A DNA stretch of 64,000 bases from Isoetes taiwanensis (Eukaryota; Streptophyta; Lycopodiopsida; Isoetales; Isoetaceae): positions 9,263,966 through 9,327,965 of the forward strand of contig JAJEKV010000020.1 in the NCBI GenBank assembly GCA_021234155.1. The letters run 5' to 3'. Below, piece after piece: positions 1-13,941 of this stretch; the stretch's first letter is position 1; every line of letters begins with the position of its first letter. Under the pieces are notes generated by a model. The model made no database searches and had not been told where the DNA came from. It saw nothing but the letters and a program-made list of their open reading frames with translations. The position numbers and the translations under genes were made by a program.

Positions 1-203
1 ATCGGTACTTCGTTCAGTTACGTATTGCTAGCATTTTGATTATCACCACATGAAGAGTATACTCGGTCCATGCGGGCAATGTAAGCACTCACAACAAACA
101 TATGACTAAACAAGTTCGCTGCAACCTAAAGATAGGCAACATCAATTACCCTTCAGCGATTGAAAGTGAAAACCTTCTTACTCATCAAAGTTACCGGAAG
201 TTT

Positions 204-850
204 CTAAAAGAAACAACAATAGGTGATCTGTCGGGACAACCACCTAATCTGCATCGTATCCGGCAAATCATTCATGCACGTCTGCTTACCTAAATGTGAC
301 GCACCATAATGAATAGTGCTCTTAAGATATCTGAAAACATGCTTAGCATTGTGCAATGTTCTTTTCGAGTTAGTCATGTGAATTGACCCAGAAGTATGGC
401 GAGGCATAGCTTAATATGGTCTAGTTGCATTTGCAGGATACATAAAGAGTCCTACCGGACATAGGACATGCATTTCTGAGTTAGACTGACGTGCCCGTTG
501 TTTAGGTGGAATAGCAGGCTTGTCTTTAGCAGTAACCCAAATTTCTCAAGAATTGTCTCATTATACTTGGTACGTGAGTTGAAGGAGACCTTTGTCTTTG
601 TCTGTTTGACTTTGGATATACGAGTGTATTTCTATGTCAACGTATCTCAAATCTGAAGATAGTCTCCTCTTGGCCTTACCATGAGTATTCGGTATTAGAT
701 ACCAAGATAATCATCCACATAGAAGTGCAATCTGAGGCTCTAGAGGTTTGTAAATTGAACATATAAAACCTTTATAGCGGAACTGAATCTCTCATTACAT
801 TTTCAAAGCTTCTTCCTAGTTGACTCTTGTAGATTTCTTCTAAAAGATCT
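204..850 (-). pseudogene. Copia reverse transcriptase fragment
   Basis: FYVDDYLG is encoded with YVDD at 710-721 on the minus strand, the RT active site of Copia elements. Downstream, at 204-407, the reading NAKHVFRYLKSTIHYG matches the AKxxLRYLKGTxxYG motif that ends Copia RT before RNase H. The intervening frame is broken. Enzyme role: copying element RNA into DNA inside virus-like particles. It cannot be functional as read. Confidence 0.7.
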
Positions 851-1619
851 CCATTGAGAAAACAGTTTGACATCCATTTTGATGTACAAAGCTTGAGACC
901 ACATTGAAGCAAAATGCTAACCATCTCAAGCTGGTGGGGAGCCGAACAACATGTGAAGAAAATTTCACCTCATAATGGATTACGGCCATGATATCCATTC
1001 AGCGGCTAATCGTTAACTTTGAGCTTGCCCATCAAGCGAGCCATCACGTTTTATACTTAGAAGCCGAAAGATCCATTTACAATTTAGCTTCGTCCCTTAA
1101 AATTCAACAAACTCCAAAGTACCTTTGTTGATAAGAGATTCAACTACACCTTCCATGACCATCGCCGATTCTGACTTGTGGCGAACCTTAACTCGCAAAC
1201 GTAACTGGATACTTTTCACTAGCTAAAAGCAGCATGATATTCCAGATCGTTTGGTGGGCTTCCATTCGCGAGTCGTATTGGAGTCATCTCGGGAACCTGA
1301 CTTCTACATCAAGTGAATATCATGCTCCTCATCTGAAATAGCATCATAAATCAAACTCTTGTATAAAATCATCTTCCACTTAGGTTTGAAGCTCCGTTTC
1401 CAGCAACGGGATGTAGGGCCAGTATCCACATTAAAGGATTCCACGACTTTAGAAGATGGGAGGCCTAGCATCCACATTGGGATTTAATTAAGCTATCAAG
1501 TAGCTGAAAATCATGAAGAATAGCGTTAGGATCATGATGAGAGTAACCATGGCTTCCATAGAAATGGAGCTCATCAAGCTGCGTCTGACTAGTAGGCTCT
1601 GCTAGCATGGTAATAATAA

Positions 1620-2110
1620 GTAGGTATCCACATTGCCTTATTGACATAGCCTACAAAATTAAGCTTTGAGACCATTTGGATAAAGCTTCTTTTCTCTTCT
1701 CTTTTGGAATATGAACGGGGCTAAACAACCAAAGGCACCATAAATTTTGAACACATTTGGTTTTGCTCTTGACCATAATTACGAAAGGTTAAGCCTTTAG
1801 AGAAGAGTTTACCATTGATTTTGTACACACATAGCGGCCCGGTAACCACCGACTGCTTAAAATGACTTATCTAAATCAACATGAATAAACGCCATTGGGC
1901 CTGCATTGATTATCATGAACAACATTGGTGCCGGTAGGATTCTTTACACTCTCAACATCATTTGCTGGGGAATAGGAATGGTGGCATGCTCCGCGAGCTA
2001 TCACAGGTGCTCTTCACAAAAATACTTGGTGAGCAAAGAAGTAAATTCTCCACCATTGTCGATGCAATGTCTCTTGATCATTTTGCCAGTGTCTGAGTCT
2101 CCACCATACA
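1620..2110 (-). pseudogene. Copia integrase fragment
   Basis: The minus strand between about 2100 and 2004 encodes DTGKMIKRHCIDNGGEFTS, the second catalytic block of Copia integrases (DNGGEF carries the second Asp of the DDE triad). Next comes IPQQMM near 1960-1970, the remnant of the TPQQNGVxER block with the catalytic Glu. Near 1700 lies HIPKEKRK followed by a degraded FVGY motif, the usual integrase C-terminal signature. At least three frame changes separate these blocks. A possible GAG-pre-integrase zinc-binding region lies at 2261-2497. Confidence 0.7.
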
Positions 2111-3548
2111 TACTTTTAAACACGGAATTTTACAGGTGAAGACTTGGGACTTCATAGAGATAAAATACACAAAGCTCTATGGGGCATCATCCACAAATAA
2201 TATGAAATGCCGATTACCACTCAAAACGCATAAGGCGGTGGGCCATCATCATGCACAAGCTTACAAAGCTGTTGCGTTTACTTCATTGAAGGTGCTTTCC
2301 AGCGACGATACCTCATATGCATCCATTGATGCAATGCTATTGATGATAGATGATCCCTTGATTCTATCAAGGCCATGTCCAGTAAATATTGGGAAGTCCA
2401 CATGTGCAAAGCAGCGATGCACAATGCTGTGCTCGAATTCATCCCCTTGGCGGGTCCTTGGATTGCAAGAATCATGGGGTCGAAAGCCTAAACTCATAGA
2501 GATGACCTATAGAGTCCAGCTACACATCATCTGTTAATTTGCACCATGGGTGTCCAAGCTGGGCCAGGATTAAGCCAAGATCACCCAAGTCTAGAGACAG
2601 AAACCGGTGTGGAGCAAACTGGAAACATAAAAAATACCATGCAAGACTTTGTATTCCATTAGGAGTATCAATATGAAGATCTCCAATGTTGCTTTGGCAC
2701 CTCATGACTTGTGTTATCACCAAAATACAAGCTTTAGGCGAAAGTGGGCTGATAATTCTTTAACGTTAACACATGGAATGTCCTTATGTTGTGTAGCACT
2801 GAATCAACAATCATGGAAACAATAGTTCTTGTAGAAAGCTGACTTGAGAATACTTCATCACATACAATATAGTATTTCATCTCGAGGTCCATCTTGAATT
2901 GGAGAGAGTAAAGTTTATGCTCATTCACAAAAGCGTTTGTAATAACACCAGCTTTCTACATGATTGACTTTTACCCAATGAGGCACAAACGGTCTCTGGT
3001 TGATTTCAAGTCTGAATGAATGGCGAATTCACCACCACCGGCCGGTTGCTGACCATGATCCGACCAGTAAGTCGATGCTCATGCTTTCATCTTCTCGACC
3101 TGCGTTTCTTACTATCGAAAACAATTAAAGCATTCTTCTTGCATAGATTGCCTTTGTATTTCTTACTCCGTCTTTTAGGATTTACAAGGCCACCGATCTT
3201 AAGGTCGCCGTTTTTTATTTGAAGCAGAGCTGTCGTTTGGAATTCGAAGCTCTTAAGGCTGGATTCCGGAAAATGGACAACTTATGTTGATCATGCGAAA
3301 TGAGGCCGGTCGCTTCTAGAGATTAGCCAATTATCCACATGTTAGATGAACAAATGTTCAACGATCTTTAATGTAGATCCTTGCGGAGACTAATCACTTC
3401 ATACATGCTAGTGCTTTTCATATAAAGTTTCTTCCATGCTTTCATACTTCACTACAGTAACCAAAATCATAACATCAAACTAAAGGTATGGATTCTTTGG
3501 AAACTATAGAATCGATTTTCGGTACGTTGATCTTTTCATTCCAGGTCA

Positions 3549-3749
3549 TCTACCACCATTCTTGCAGGCAGCTGTTGTCTGACACCACATTAGACGAGTT
3601 GGGCGTTGGTGGCGTATAAGGGACCATTCGATCCTGAATTTCAAAAAGTTTTCGCTGGGGACAAGCTCCATCTTGATCTTCCAATTTGAATATCTAGCTC
3701 GAGAGAGGAACATACAAAGTTTTAGATCCCCTGTGAGCCGAAAATTCAC
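3549..3749 (-). pseudogene. Copia gag N-terminal fragment
   Basis: A 67-codon open stretch contains the motif RYSNWKIKMEL, which matches the conserved NYxxW...M...L region at the start of Copia gag proteins (UBN2/DUF4219-type). Gag packages element RNA in the cytoplasm. The frame is lost on both sides. Its position upstream (on the minus strand) of integrase and RT fits the 5' end of a Copia coding region. Confidence 0.6.
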
Positions 3750-3804
3750 AACCCTCGGGACCAGGATGCAAGCTCATTACCACGTTGAACTTGCTGGTTT
3801 GCAG

Positions 3805-5838
3805 TGTTGACCCTAAACACGGCTTAAAGGTCAGCCACAGGAATCAACTTGAGTTTTCACTCAAATTGGGGTTAGAACCTCGGATCACTTAAGGTGGTCG
3901 ATCTATACAGAAAATTCAAAGAGGCGTTCAAAAAATTTGAGTTCTATACCTTTCCCATTTCAAAAAAATGGTACCTTTGCCAAAACAATTGTGGTGTCGA
4001 GATTGGATGGATTTTTAAGTCCAGAATCTGATAGACTTGGTCAAAAAGTTGTAGTTAACCAACGATTAAAGCTTAGACCAGAGTCGGAGACTTATCTAAT
4101 GAGTTATTGAGCTCAAAGTGAGGTCAAATTTTAGTCCAATAGAGGTCAAATGTGGAAAAGCGATTGTGTCAAATTTGAGATTTGGGTTGCTAATCATCTT
4201 TTGAGAAATTCCAAAGTAGGTAGGTTGCAATGGTGCTAGGGAAGAGGGGCAAGCAATGAGATCCTCATTTGGGGGTGTAGAAGTATTTTTTTGTAACTAG
4301 ATTTGGCAAAATCTGATCAATTTGTCCAGGCCGAGCAATTTTTTGAATTTGAGCTATGCTTGATATTTTTGAATGATTCCAACTCTCTGCTGCTAGGAGG
4401 GCTCTAAATAGATGGCAAGTGGTCCAAAAAAGGGCAGAAACACACTAGAATTTTTACGTAGAATATTTTGAATCAAAGAATTGTAAAATAACATATCAGA
4501 AATGGATTTGACAACTTGGCAATCGATTTTAAATTGTTATGGAGGTAAATATATCATGATAGCAGAATATAAGGATGCTTCAGCTTTAATCACGGAGGAA
4601 ATAATCTTCTCAAAGTCAATAAATAATTTTTAAAAGGTAATGTCCAACTAGATCTTGTGAATCCGGTTGAGGAGAGCTCAAGAACTTCAAGGATCGTCAG
4701 ATCTTGCTCGTAATGATCAATGTAGGATCGAATATACGGAGCCTTCAAAAATCTTCGTTAGTGTCTCGGTATATATGTTTTGGTTTAATTTTTTCCAGCA
4801 TATTAGGGCTTAAATTTAGGCTTGATAAGATGCTTAAGGCTGAAAAATGCAGAAATAGATAGGTTTAGAGTTTAATGCTTCCATTCCGTGATTCGGCGAG
4901 GTCTCCATAATTAGGGTTAGTTGAAGGTATTTTCCCAAGAATTACAGCGATCTGGTCCATTATTTTTAGTGAATATGCACGAATATCTTTGTATTTGACC
5001 TTTTTTGAAAGCTTGGCCAATGGTTTAAAGGCTTTTAATCAAGAAATATTTAAAGGGATGATAAACCATTGACCATAGAGAATGTCCACTTATTAAAAAG
5101 AATAGGGAATCTTTGGGGCATCTTTAGGCAAGACTAAGAATATGCCACTATAGATATGATGACACAAGGATGAAGACAAAAGTCATGAGGAAACATTTGG
5201 GGGGCAAAAGGGAAATAATGGGAATGGATATTTTTTTTAAAACAAAGGGCTTAGATAGATTTTGGGTGGACAAAGTGATGGCACATTGAAGGAAATGGTT
5301 AGGGGATTTGAGGGAGATGGTAATTATAACAAAGCAAGCATGGCAAAGAGTAGGAATAATGGGTGGGAGAAAATAATATTGAGCCAAAAGTGCAAAAATG
5401 GGGGTAGTGTTTGCATGCCCAGCTTTTTGAGGGGGCAATGGTGTAAAGTGGTCATGAAGAGTAGATGGGGAAATGCCATGGGGTGGTGGCAGATAAGTTA
5501 TGGAAAGAAAATGGCTAGGCAAGGTGGATGACAAGGGTAGAACCACATATAAGGGAGTCTTCCAAACTTCAACTTCCAAACTTCAAATAATGTCTTCCAA
5601 ACTTCATAACCCGAATCTTCTAGGCATATTCTGATTAAGCATTTGACCTCAAATAAAATACCTCTTGTGAAGTTTAAGTCTTGAGCATTTTTGACTTGAA
5701 GCATGAACATCTTTTGACCTCCATATCAATTGTTGAATGACAAAAGAATCTTCCAAACTTTGACCTAGTCTTTGAAATGAGTTGACTAGCTTGAATAAAT
5801 AGATCTCTATTAGCATATTTGCCCTTTTGGGGGCAACA
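3805..5838 (-). repeat. Gypsy LTR A (leftmost; 3' LTR of element 1)
   Basis: It starts TGTTGACC and ends GGCAACA, so the 5-bp terminal inverted repeat is TGTTG/CAACA. It is colinear with LTRs B and C over about 2.03 kb and is the most diverged copy. Open frames inside it are not conserved between copies and are not genes. Confidence 0.9.
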
Positions 5839-8800
5839 TCTATCATTTAAAAGAATAGCTGGTCCCCTCGGCCATAAAGGGTCTTCAATCTTGTGCCAAA
5901 GGTGCTTGAGTGAAATCATGGTAGAGGGAATGAAATGTGCAAATGTTGGTAGAATAGAAGTGAATATGGTGTGGAGGGATGTAAGTGGAATATGATAAGT
6001 GAAAAAGGATGAAAATGAGTATGAGTATGATAGGATAGTGATGGGAATGGGATGTATGAAATGTGAGAATGTTGAAGTCTGCATAAAACAAAAGAATGTG
6101 TGTCTCCTTGATATCTCCAAGAGCAACTCTGCTATGATGGAAAGGCAGTTAAGGAGTGATTCTTGAAATGAAGAACAAGAATAAAGGTTAAATGGGCGAG
6201 GGCTACTTATGGCAGATGAATAAAGATGGGGAGAAAAGGTGCTTTTGTCATGAAACATACAAACTAGGGTGCCTTAATATCTTTACAACTTCTGCTATGA
6301 TGGTGGTAATTCTGAATTTGCACACATTTGGGAAGATAAAATGGAAAGCATATGGCTAAATAGAGGCGAGGACTACAATGAAAAGCAATTGAATGAAAAT
6401 GGAAAAAAAGGGTGCTCCAGCAAACTGACACTTGGCATGTTAATAAAAATCCTTGTCTGAAACTGGTTTAATAAGCTCAACCTTCATACTAGCTAACACT
6501 GCAAACATAAACTTAATGAAGAACATTAGTTCTAGATTTAAAGCGAGGGAAAATCAACCTATATCTAAAAGCCTTTCCAATTCTAACTTATTCAAATTCT
6601 AAGCATAAAAGAACAAGCAAATGTCTGATCCGGTACCTCTTGGTGAATAGTGTTGATAGGATTTGGAAGTGGCATCCACGAAGTTAATTCTTTCAATAAT
6701 AAAATTGGTGCACTGCGGTTCAATACCTCATAGGGGGCCTCCCAAAGATATTCAAACTTACTATTTGAATCTTCCCTTGATTTATTCCATTTGAGAACTA
6801 ATTCTCGATCTTGAAGGTCCCTTGTATTTTATGAGCAGCTTTAAGCGGCCAAATCCCTTGGCTTTTTAAGCAAATTAGCATTCTCAGCTTCCATTCTATA
6901 TTCTTCCTAAATGCAAAAGGGTATCCAGGTCTTTCACGCAAAGGCATACTCAAAAAAACAAACACAACTTACTGAGCTAACCTGAGATGGAAGCTCAAGC
7001 TCTCTTGGAATACGGCTTCAATGCCATAAACTAAGTTAAAAGGGTGTGGTGGTTCTTTGCTTTGATGGTGACTCTATAAGCCCATGGGGCATCCACTAGT
7101 TTAACATGTCAATCCTTTTGATTATCATCAACATGTTTTGCAAATGCCCTTCAAAACTTTTATTAAACTGCAGTGACCATTACCACAGGGATAGTAGGAG
7201 GAACTCTTGGTATGTTGACTTTAGAATGGTCAATAAATTAGCAATAACTTCATTTACAAAAGGGTACCTCTATCGAATGTAATTGTAGAGGAATACCAAG
7301 GGTGCACAAATATATACTCATGTAAGAACTTTGTTGTTGTAGGGCGTTTTTGTCTCAAAAGAATTACCCTCTGCCCATTTTGGTAAAATAATCATACTTC
7401 TAAATAATGTGCTGATGTTGCCTGTGAGAAGAGGGGTTAATAGGACCAATATAATCTAATCAAATTTGAAAAGGTCACGAAGAAATTATGGGGTTTAGTG
7501 CATTTGGGAGAAGGATCCTTTTGCCAAATATTTGGCACTTGTGGCAAAGATTTAATAGTGATATATCTTTGTCTTTAAATATTGTAGGCCAATAGTAACT
7601 TTGACTGAGAATTTTCTTGGCGATGGTATCTCCAGACAAAATGGCCTCCACATACTCCTTCATGCATTTTCTCTAATGATCAGGCCGATTCTTCTTCATT
7701 GACACACCTCAATAATAGTCCATCCTTGTTGACTTTACAAAAACATCATTAATCATTTTGAACTGCACTTTTCTTTCAATCTCTTTCTTTGACTTGAGGT
7801 CAATCGAGGGCATCTCCTTGAGGCGTAGAAAATTCTTTATAGGTGGTGCCAATTCGTTGGCTGCTCATCATCATCTGCACGTAAATAGCTAAAGCATCCA
7901 CAAAATCAACAACTTCTACTACATCCTCATGGTCAAAGAAAATATAAAGGTAAATAAAAGGCTGGGACTCTTCACTTGATGTAGCTCTTTTATAGAAATA
8001 TCAAAGGTTTGTAACTTGACCCACCTTTGAATTTTTGGTTTTAGAGGGTAGCCTTACCAAATAACAAACTGTTGGATTTTGCTTCATATAAACTTAGGTG
8101 AACTCTTCAATAATAAATGATGGCAATGCGTCAATGAAACATGAGAAGCCGTGACACTTTCTCCGATGCGGTGTATTTTCTTCAGTTGAACTCGTTTTCT
8201 TTGGCAAAAGCTATGGTGTGCTTGTCTGCCAGAATAGCTAACCCTATGGCCTTTTTAGTAATAGTAATGTAGACCTCAAATGGCTTGGCCCAAATCTGGT
8301 TTTAGGAGGTTGCTTCACAAATGGACTTTGTAAGCAATTCAAAGATCTTAACTCTTGGCAATCGATGACCATGTGGTGGGGACATGCTTGCTCTGAATTT
8401 GGAAATCACACGCCTATTCTTGTCGGCTTAGAGATAGGGCTTATAATGTGAGCAAAATTAGGAATATACATCTAGAAAACTAGTCATGCCAATAAAACTT
8501 TTGACTGCTTCAAATTTTTGGGGGCAGTTTTTGAGAGCTTCAACTTTTCTTGTGCCACACGTATACCATTGTTGGATACCTGCGTGTCCCAAAAGTTGCC
8601 CTTTGGATGCAAAAAAATACACTTCTTTGGATTAAAGGTTGACTCGAGATTCCCTACACAAAAGAACATATCTTTGCAACAATTCCAAATGATTAGTAGG
8701 GTGAGATCCAAACAAGGTCATCAAATAAACTAAATTCTTGAGGGAGACATAGGCCTAAAAATAACATCCATGGCTCGGAAAGTAAGTGCATTCATTAGTC

Positions 8801-11800
8801 CAAAGGCATTCTTTTTTCATTGCATAAGTTCCCCAAGGAGTAATAAAAGAGGTCTTGGGTTGGTCTCTTTACGTAATACTAATCTACAGTTGAATCGACA
8901 ATCCATCTAAAAATGAGTACACCTCTTTACACCACGACATATAAGATCTCTTCTAAAAGGGCAAAGGGTAGCAATCTTTGATGGTAGCCTTGTTAAGATC
9001 TCGATAGTCAATGCAAATCCTTAAGGCACCACTTTTTTTTTTTTCTCCCGGGGACAATACAAGATACCCATACGGATTAATAATCTCAATAATAAACACT
9101 GCATCCAACATCTTATCAATTCATCTTTTAATTAATCCATGGTGAGGCATTAATCCTTCTTAATTTTTGAAAAAGCAGGGTTTACAACCTTCTTTAATCT
9201 TAATTTCAAATTGACATACCTCGGTTTTGATACGATAGCTCACGAATATCCCAAGCAAATACATCTTTCCTTTCTTCAAAAGAACATTTGTATATCCTCC
9301 TATCTTGATATTCAATCGGATCTCAACAAATAGGGGTTCTAGTCTTACCATTTTTGTGATAGTAATCTCTTGATTATCTCTTTCCTCGATGCATTGATGG
9401 TTAGGATGGGACAAAGAGCCTTCACCTCATTAGCATCAAGGTCTTCCTGCGGAATAGCTCCCTCGGTCGGTGTGACATAAGGTTTCTCTACATAGAGCAT
9501 CGGCTTCCACATTTTCTTCTCTTGGTATGTAGTAATCTCCCATGAGACAAAACTTCGAAAAGTACTCCATTACTTGTTTTTAGGGCTCCATATCTGCATT
9601 TTTGTTTGGTAATCTCTGAGACTTGCACTGCAAATTAGTGTGAGTCACAAAAATGTGGATGTTGGCAATATCCATAGCTTTGGCTTCACGAAGACCACGC
9701 AATCAAAGCTTTATATAACTTGCATTAGATGTGATTTGGGGAAGATTCTTCCCCACTTTAGCTAAAAGTTTATGAGAGGAATCTTTAAGAATAGCTGCAG
9801 ATGATGCAATATTTAGTTTTTAGAAATACCTCCATCAAACCATAAGAGTCACGATGGTCCTTGTCTGTTTGGGGAGTGCACATTCCATAATGAGGAACCA
9901 TTTCATAACTCGATCTTGCCTTTTTATCCTGTAAGATCCCAAGGGTTCTTCAATTAACATTTCTTTAATAAAATGTACCTCTTCCTTGGAGTCATAGGAG
10001 CCCTCTTGGTTATAAATTGTAGCGGTCGAGAGCCATTTGAGATGGTACATCTCCCTTGAGACAGACGGCACGGCATCCCGGTGGCTAACCATCTCCTTCA
10101 ATGATAAGTCATAGATATGATTCATCTCTATATCTTCAAAAGCCACCACAATAAAGTTAAGCATTTCTGATTATGCGCATACGTATTAGGGCACTTTAGT
10201 CACCACACCAGCAGGAGAAATCTTAGCATTATAAAAAGATTTTAATAGCATAGAGGCTTTCTTATCCACCTCAAAACCACTTCTTCATAATATGGTATGG
10301 CATAATATTTGAGGGAGAACCCCATCAAGTAACACATTGGAAAAGGTATACCCTCCTAGAAGCGGTGAGCATGTAAATGCTCGGGGTCTTCTTCATCTTT
10401 GCTAGAATAAGGTCGATTGGCATCGGTAAAATTCACACAAGCATTTAATACCTCACCATTGGTTTGTTTGAAGTACCCTTTTCCTGTAACTAGGTGCAAT
10501 CTTTAATAAAGTAAAGAGATCCACACTCACCTTGGATTTTAAGCAAAACATCAACCTCATCCAGTCTTGATCTTTCTTACCATATTTTTCTTTGAGTGGG
10601 TGGAGCTATGATGCGGCAGGTGACTCCATCCGCAGTGGCACAAGCACAGTGATAGAATGCCTACTTGGTTCGGCATGTACCCAGGCTTCATTCATGCTTC
10701 TAGTTTGCACCACCATGACTTCTTCAGATTTAGGAACTTACGTGGCTTGGATAAATCTTATAGAGGTGCTTGGTTCACCAAATCTCCGCAGGAGGTTTAG
10801 GCTCGGTCTCTCTTCTCCTTTTTCTGTTTAGCAAAATATTCCTTAACAGCACACCTAGCATCGGTATGACCAACTTCTTTACAAAAAGAACAAACTGGGA
10901 CATTCCTTTTCCAAAGTGACCTTTTCTATTACATTTGGGGCATACTTGCCAATAGCATATTCGATGGGTGGGAATTCCTATTGCAATGAATACAATACAG
11001 GGTAAGTTTTACCCGCTCTTGCGACAATGAGTTCAACCAATTGTTTGGTTATTTGCTGTTAAGGCTTAACCTTGGATAGGTCGACTTGACCTACGCAACT
11101 TGAGTGGCTTCCTCCTCTTTAGATTTCTTTTTTCTCTTTTTGTATGGCATGGAAATTTGGAATAGAAGGGGATGATCATAATGTGCATCATTAACAGCTA
11201 TCAGGATAAAGCGGGTCATGATTATGAGGAGGAACATGGTGCTTATCAGGCAAAGTAAAGCATCACAGGTTAGATCGATGGTTTTGGCAAAGACCTTGTA
11301 TATGGAATCAAACCCTAGACAACTTGGATTTTGAGCAATTTTCTTTGGATATCTGGTCTTCTTTGTAGACCATTAATAAAAGCGATAACTAAAAAGCGAG
11401 TTGGGATGGTGATTTGTGCTTTTGACATCTGCTCATGAATGTACTAAACCTTTCCTTATCTTGGTTCACACTTTCTCTGCATGTATAGAAAAACCTTGCA
11501 ATTCATTAACTAAATCTTGTGGGACGACTAACTTACCAAATCTATCGAAACTTCTTGACAAGTTCATCCCATGAGGGTGGTACCCATCAACTTCTCGCCG
11601 GTTAACCAAGCACCAGCTTCACTCATCTTTGAAACATTTTCAAATTCTGAAAGCTTACATCCTTTCTTGAAACCATAATCCAATAATAGTCTTCAAAAAT
11701 TCTCAAAAAGTGATTAGCACTCATCTTTGGAATCAAAGGTAGGCAAGGGAGAACGGGGACATTCAACTCAAAGCTGGTATGGCATTACAGTAAGCTAGGC

Positions 11801-11933
11801 GAGAAGCTTGAAGGCAATGGCCTCTGCAATGATCAGATACATCAATATCTTCCAATGGTTCAGATTACGCTGGAAATTTTTGCTTTGGAGCCATGAGTTC
11901 AGGATCGAGGGAGATCTCGGTAGAACCTCAAGA
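5839..11933 (-). pseudogene. Internal gag-pol region of Gypsy element 1
   Basis: It is colinear with the better preserved element 2: untranslated 3' part (5839-6500), integrase (about 7.0-7.9 kb, with CHKCQIF zinc ligands at 7475-7663), RNase H-like (about 8.0-8.3 kb), RT (about 8.4-9.3 kb), upstream RNase H (about 9.5-9.87 kb), protease (about 10.3-10.6 kb), zinc knuckles (about 10.85-11 kb) and gag (about 11.5-11.9 kb). It has more frame breaks than element 2. Most differences fall at CTG/CAG trinucleotides. Confidence 0.85.
11913..11930 (-). other. Degraded tRNA-Gln primer-binding site of element 1
   Basis: It has the same sequence and position relative to LTR B as the site next to LTR C, but reads CCTCA where the intact copy has CCTCCA, a one-base loss. 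Confidence 0.75.
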
Positions 11934-13941
11934 TGTTGACCCTAAACTGCAACTAAAGGTCAACCACAAAATCCAACTTGAGTTTTCACTCAAATTGGGG
12001 TGTGAACCTCAAGATCACTTAAGGTGATAGGTCTATGCAAGAAAATTCAAAAGGCGTTCAAAAATTTGAGTTCTATACCTTTCCCATTTCCAAAAAATGG
12101 TACCTTTGCCAAAACAATTGTGGTGTCGAGATGCAGATCAATTTTTTAAGTCAGATACAATAGACTTGGTCAAAAAAGTTGTAGTTAACCAACAGTAAAG
12201 CTTGACCAAGTCGGAGACTTATCGTGAGTTATTGAGCTCAAAGTGAGGGTCAAATTTTTAGTCAATAGAGGTCAAATGTGGAAAACTTGGTGATCGAGAA
12301 TTTGAGATTTGGAGTTGCTAATCATCTTTTTGAGAAATTCCAAAGTAGGTAGGTTGCAATAGTGCTAGGGAAGAGGGGCAAGCAATCAGATCCTCATTTG
12401 GAGGTGTAGAAGTATTTTTTGTAACTAGATTTGGCAAAATCTGATCAAAGCTGTCCAAATCCGAGAGCAATTTTTGAATTTGAGCTATACTTGATATTTT
12501 GAATGATTCCAACTCCTCGGCTATACCAGGGCTCTAAGAATAGATGGCAAGTGGTCAAAAGAATAGAAACACTAGAATTTTCTGTAGAATATTTTGAATC
12601 AAGAATTGTAAAATAACATATCGAGAAATGGATTTGACAACTTGGCAATCGATTTAAATTGATATGGAGGTAAATATATCATGATAGCGGAGAATATAAG
12701 GATGCTTCAAGCTTTAATCAATCGAGGAAAATAATCTTCTCAAGTCAATAAATAATTTTTAAAAGGTAATGTCAACTAGATCTTGTGAATCCGGTTGAGG
12801 AGAGCTCAAGAACTTCAAGGATCGTCCCAGATCTTGCTCAGCAATGATCAATGTAGGATCTGAATATACAGGCCTTCAAAAATCTTCGTTATTGTCTCCG
12901 GTATATATGTTTTGGTTTAACGGTTTCAGCATATTAGGGCTTAAATTTAGGCTTGATAAGATGCTTAAGAGCTTAAAATGCAATAGATAGGTTTGAGTTT
13001 AATGCTTCCATTAAGTGATTCGGCGGTCTCCATAATTAGGGTTCGTTGAAGGTATTTTCCCAAAATTCCAGCGACACGGTCCCGTATTTTTGGTGAATAT
13101 GCGGAATATCTTTGTATTTGACCTTTTGAAAGCTTGGCCAATGGTTTAAAGGCTTTTATCCAAGAAATATTTAAAGGGATGATAAACCATTGACCATGGA
13201 GAATGTCCACACTTGTGTAAAAAGAATAGGGAATCTTTGGGGCATCTTTAGGCAAGACTAGGAATATGCCACTATGAATATGATGACACAAGGATGAAGA
13301 CAAAAGAATTCATGAGGAAACATTTGGGGGCAAAGGAAATAATGGGGAATGGTATTTTAAAACAAAGGCTTAGATAGATTTTTGGGTGGACAAAGTGATG
13401 GCACATTGAAGGGAAATGGTAGGGGATTTGAGGGAGATGGTAATTATAGCAAAAGCAAGCATGGCAAAGAGTGAATAATGGGTGGGAAAATAATATTGAG
13501 CCAAAAAGTGCAAAAATGGGGGTAGTGTTTATGGCAACTTTTGAGGGCAATGGTGTAAAGTGGTCATGAAGAGTAGATGGGGAAATGCCATGGGGTAATT
13601 GGCAGATAAGTTATTGAAAGAAAATGGCTAAGGCAAAGGTGGATGACAAGGGTAGAACCACATATAAGGGAGTCTTCAAACTTCAAATAATGTCTTCCAA
13701 ACTTCATAACCCAGAATCTTCTAGAGCATATTCCTGATTAAGCATTTGACCTCAAATAAAATACCTCTTGTGAAGTTTAAGTCTTGAGCATTTTTTGACT
13801 TGAAGCATGAACATCTTTTGACCTCCATATCAATTGTTGAATGACAAGAATCTTCCAAACTTTGACCTAGTCTTAAAGAAATGAGTTGACCCTAGCTTGA
13901 ATAAATAGATCTCTATTAGCATGTTGCCCTTTGGGGCAACA
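11934..13941 (-). repeat. Gypsy LTR B (shared middle LTR)
   Basis: It has the same TGTTG...CAACA ends and a length near 2.0 kb. It serves as 5' LTR of the left element and 3' LTR of the right one. On its left side the primer-binding-site remnant lies at 11913-11930. On its right the sequence has no clean polypurine tract that I could identify. Confidence 0.92.

Larger units (their letters stand above)
1..3804 (-). mobile_element. Ty1/Copia LTR retrotransposon, partial and degraded
   Basis: The minus strand reads in Copia order from right to left: gag (about 3.75-3.55 kb), zinc-knuckle-like residues near 3.15 kb, integrase core (about 2.1-1.92 kb), integrase C-terminal motif (about 1.73-1.63 kb), reverse transcriptase with YVDD at 710-721, and the end of RT near 0.2-0.4 kb. 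Integrase before RT is diagnostic of Copia rather than Gypsy. Every domain is broken by frameshifts. The element runs off the left edge, so its 3' LTR is not visible. On the right, the gag start is only about 55 bp from the Gypsy LTR at 3805, so the 5' LTR is missing and the element was truncated there. Confidence 0.8.

Noticed and set aside
5148..6258. Long minus-strand frames in and beside LTR A
   Set aside because: The equivalent frames in LTR B and C have different lengths and breaks, the composition is low-complexity, and no domain is present.
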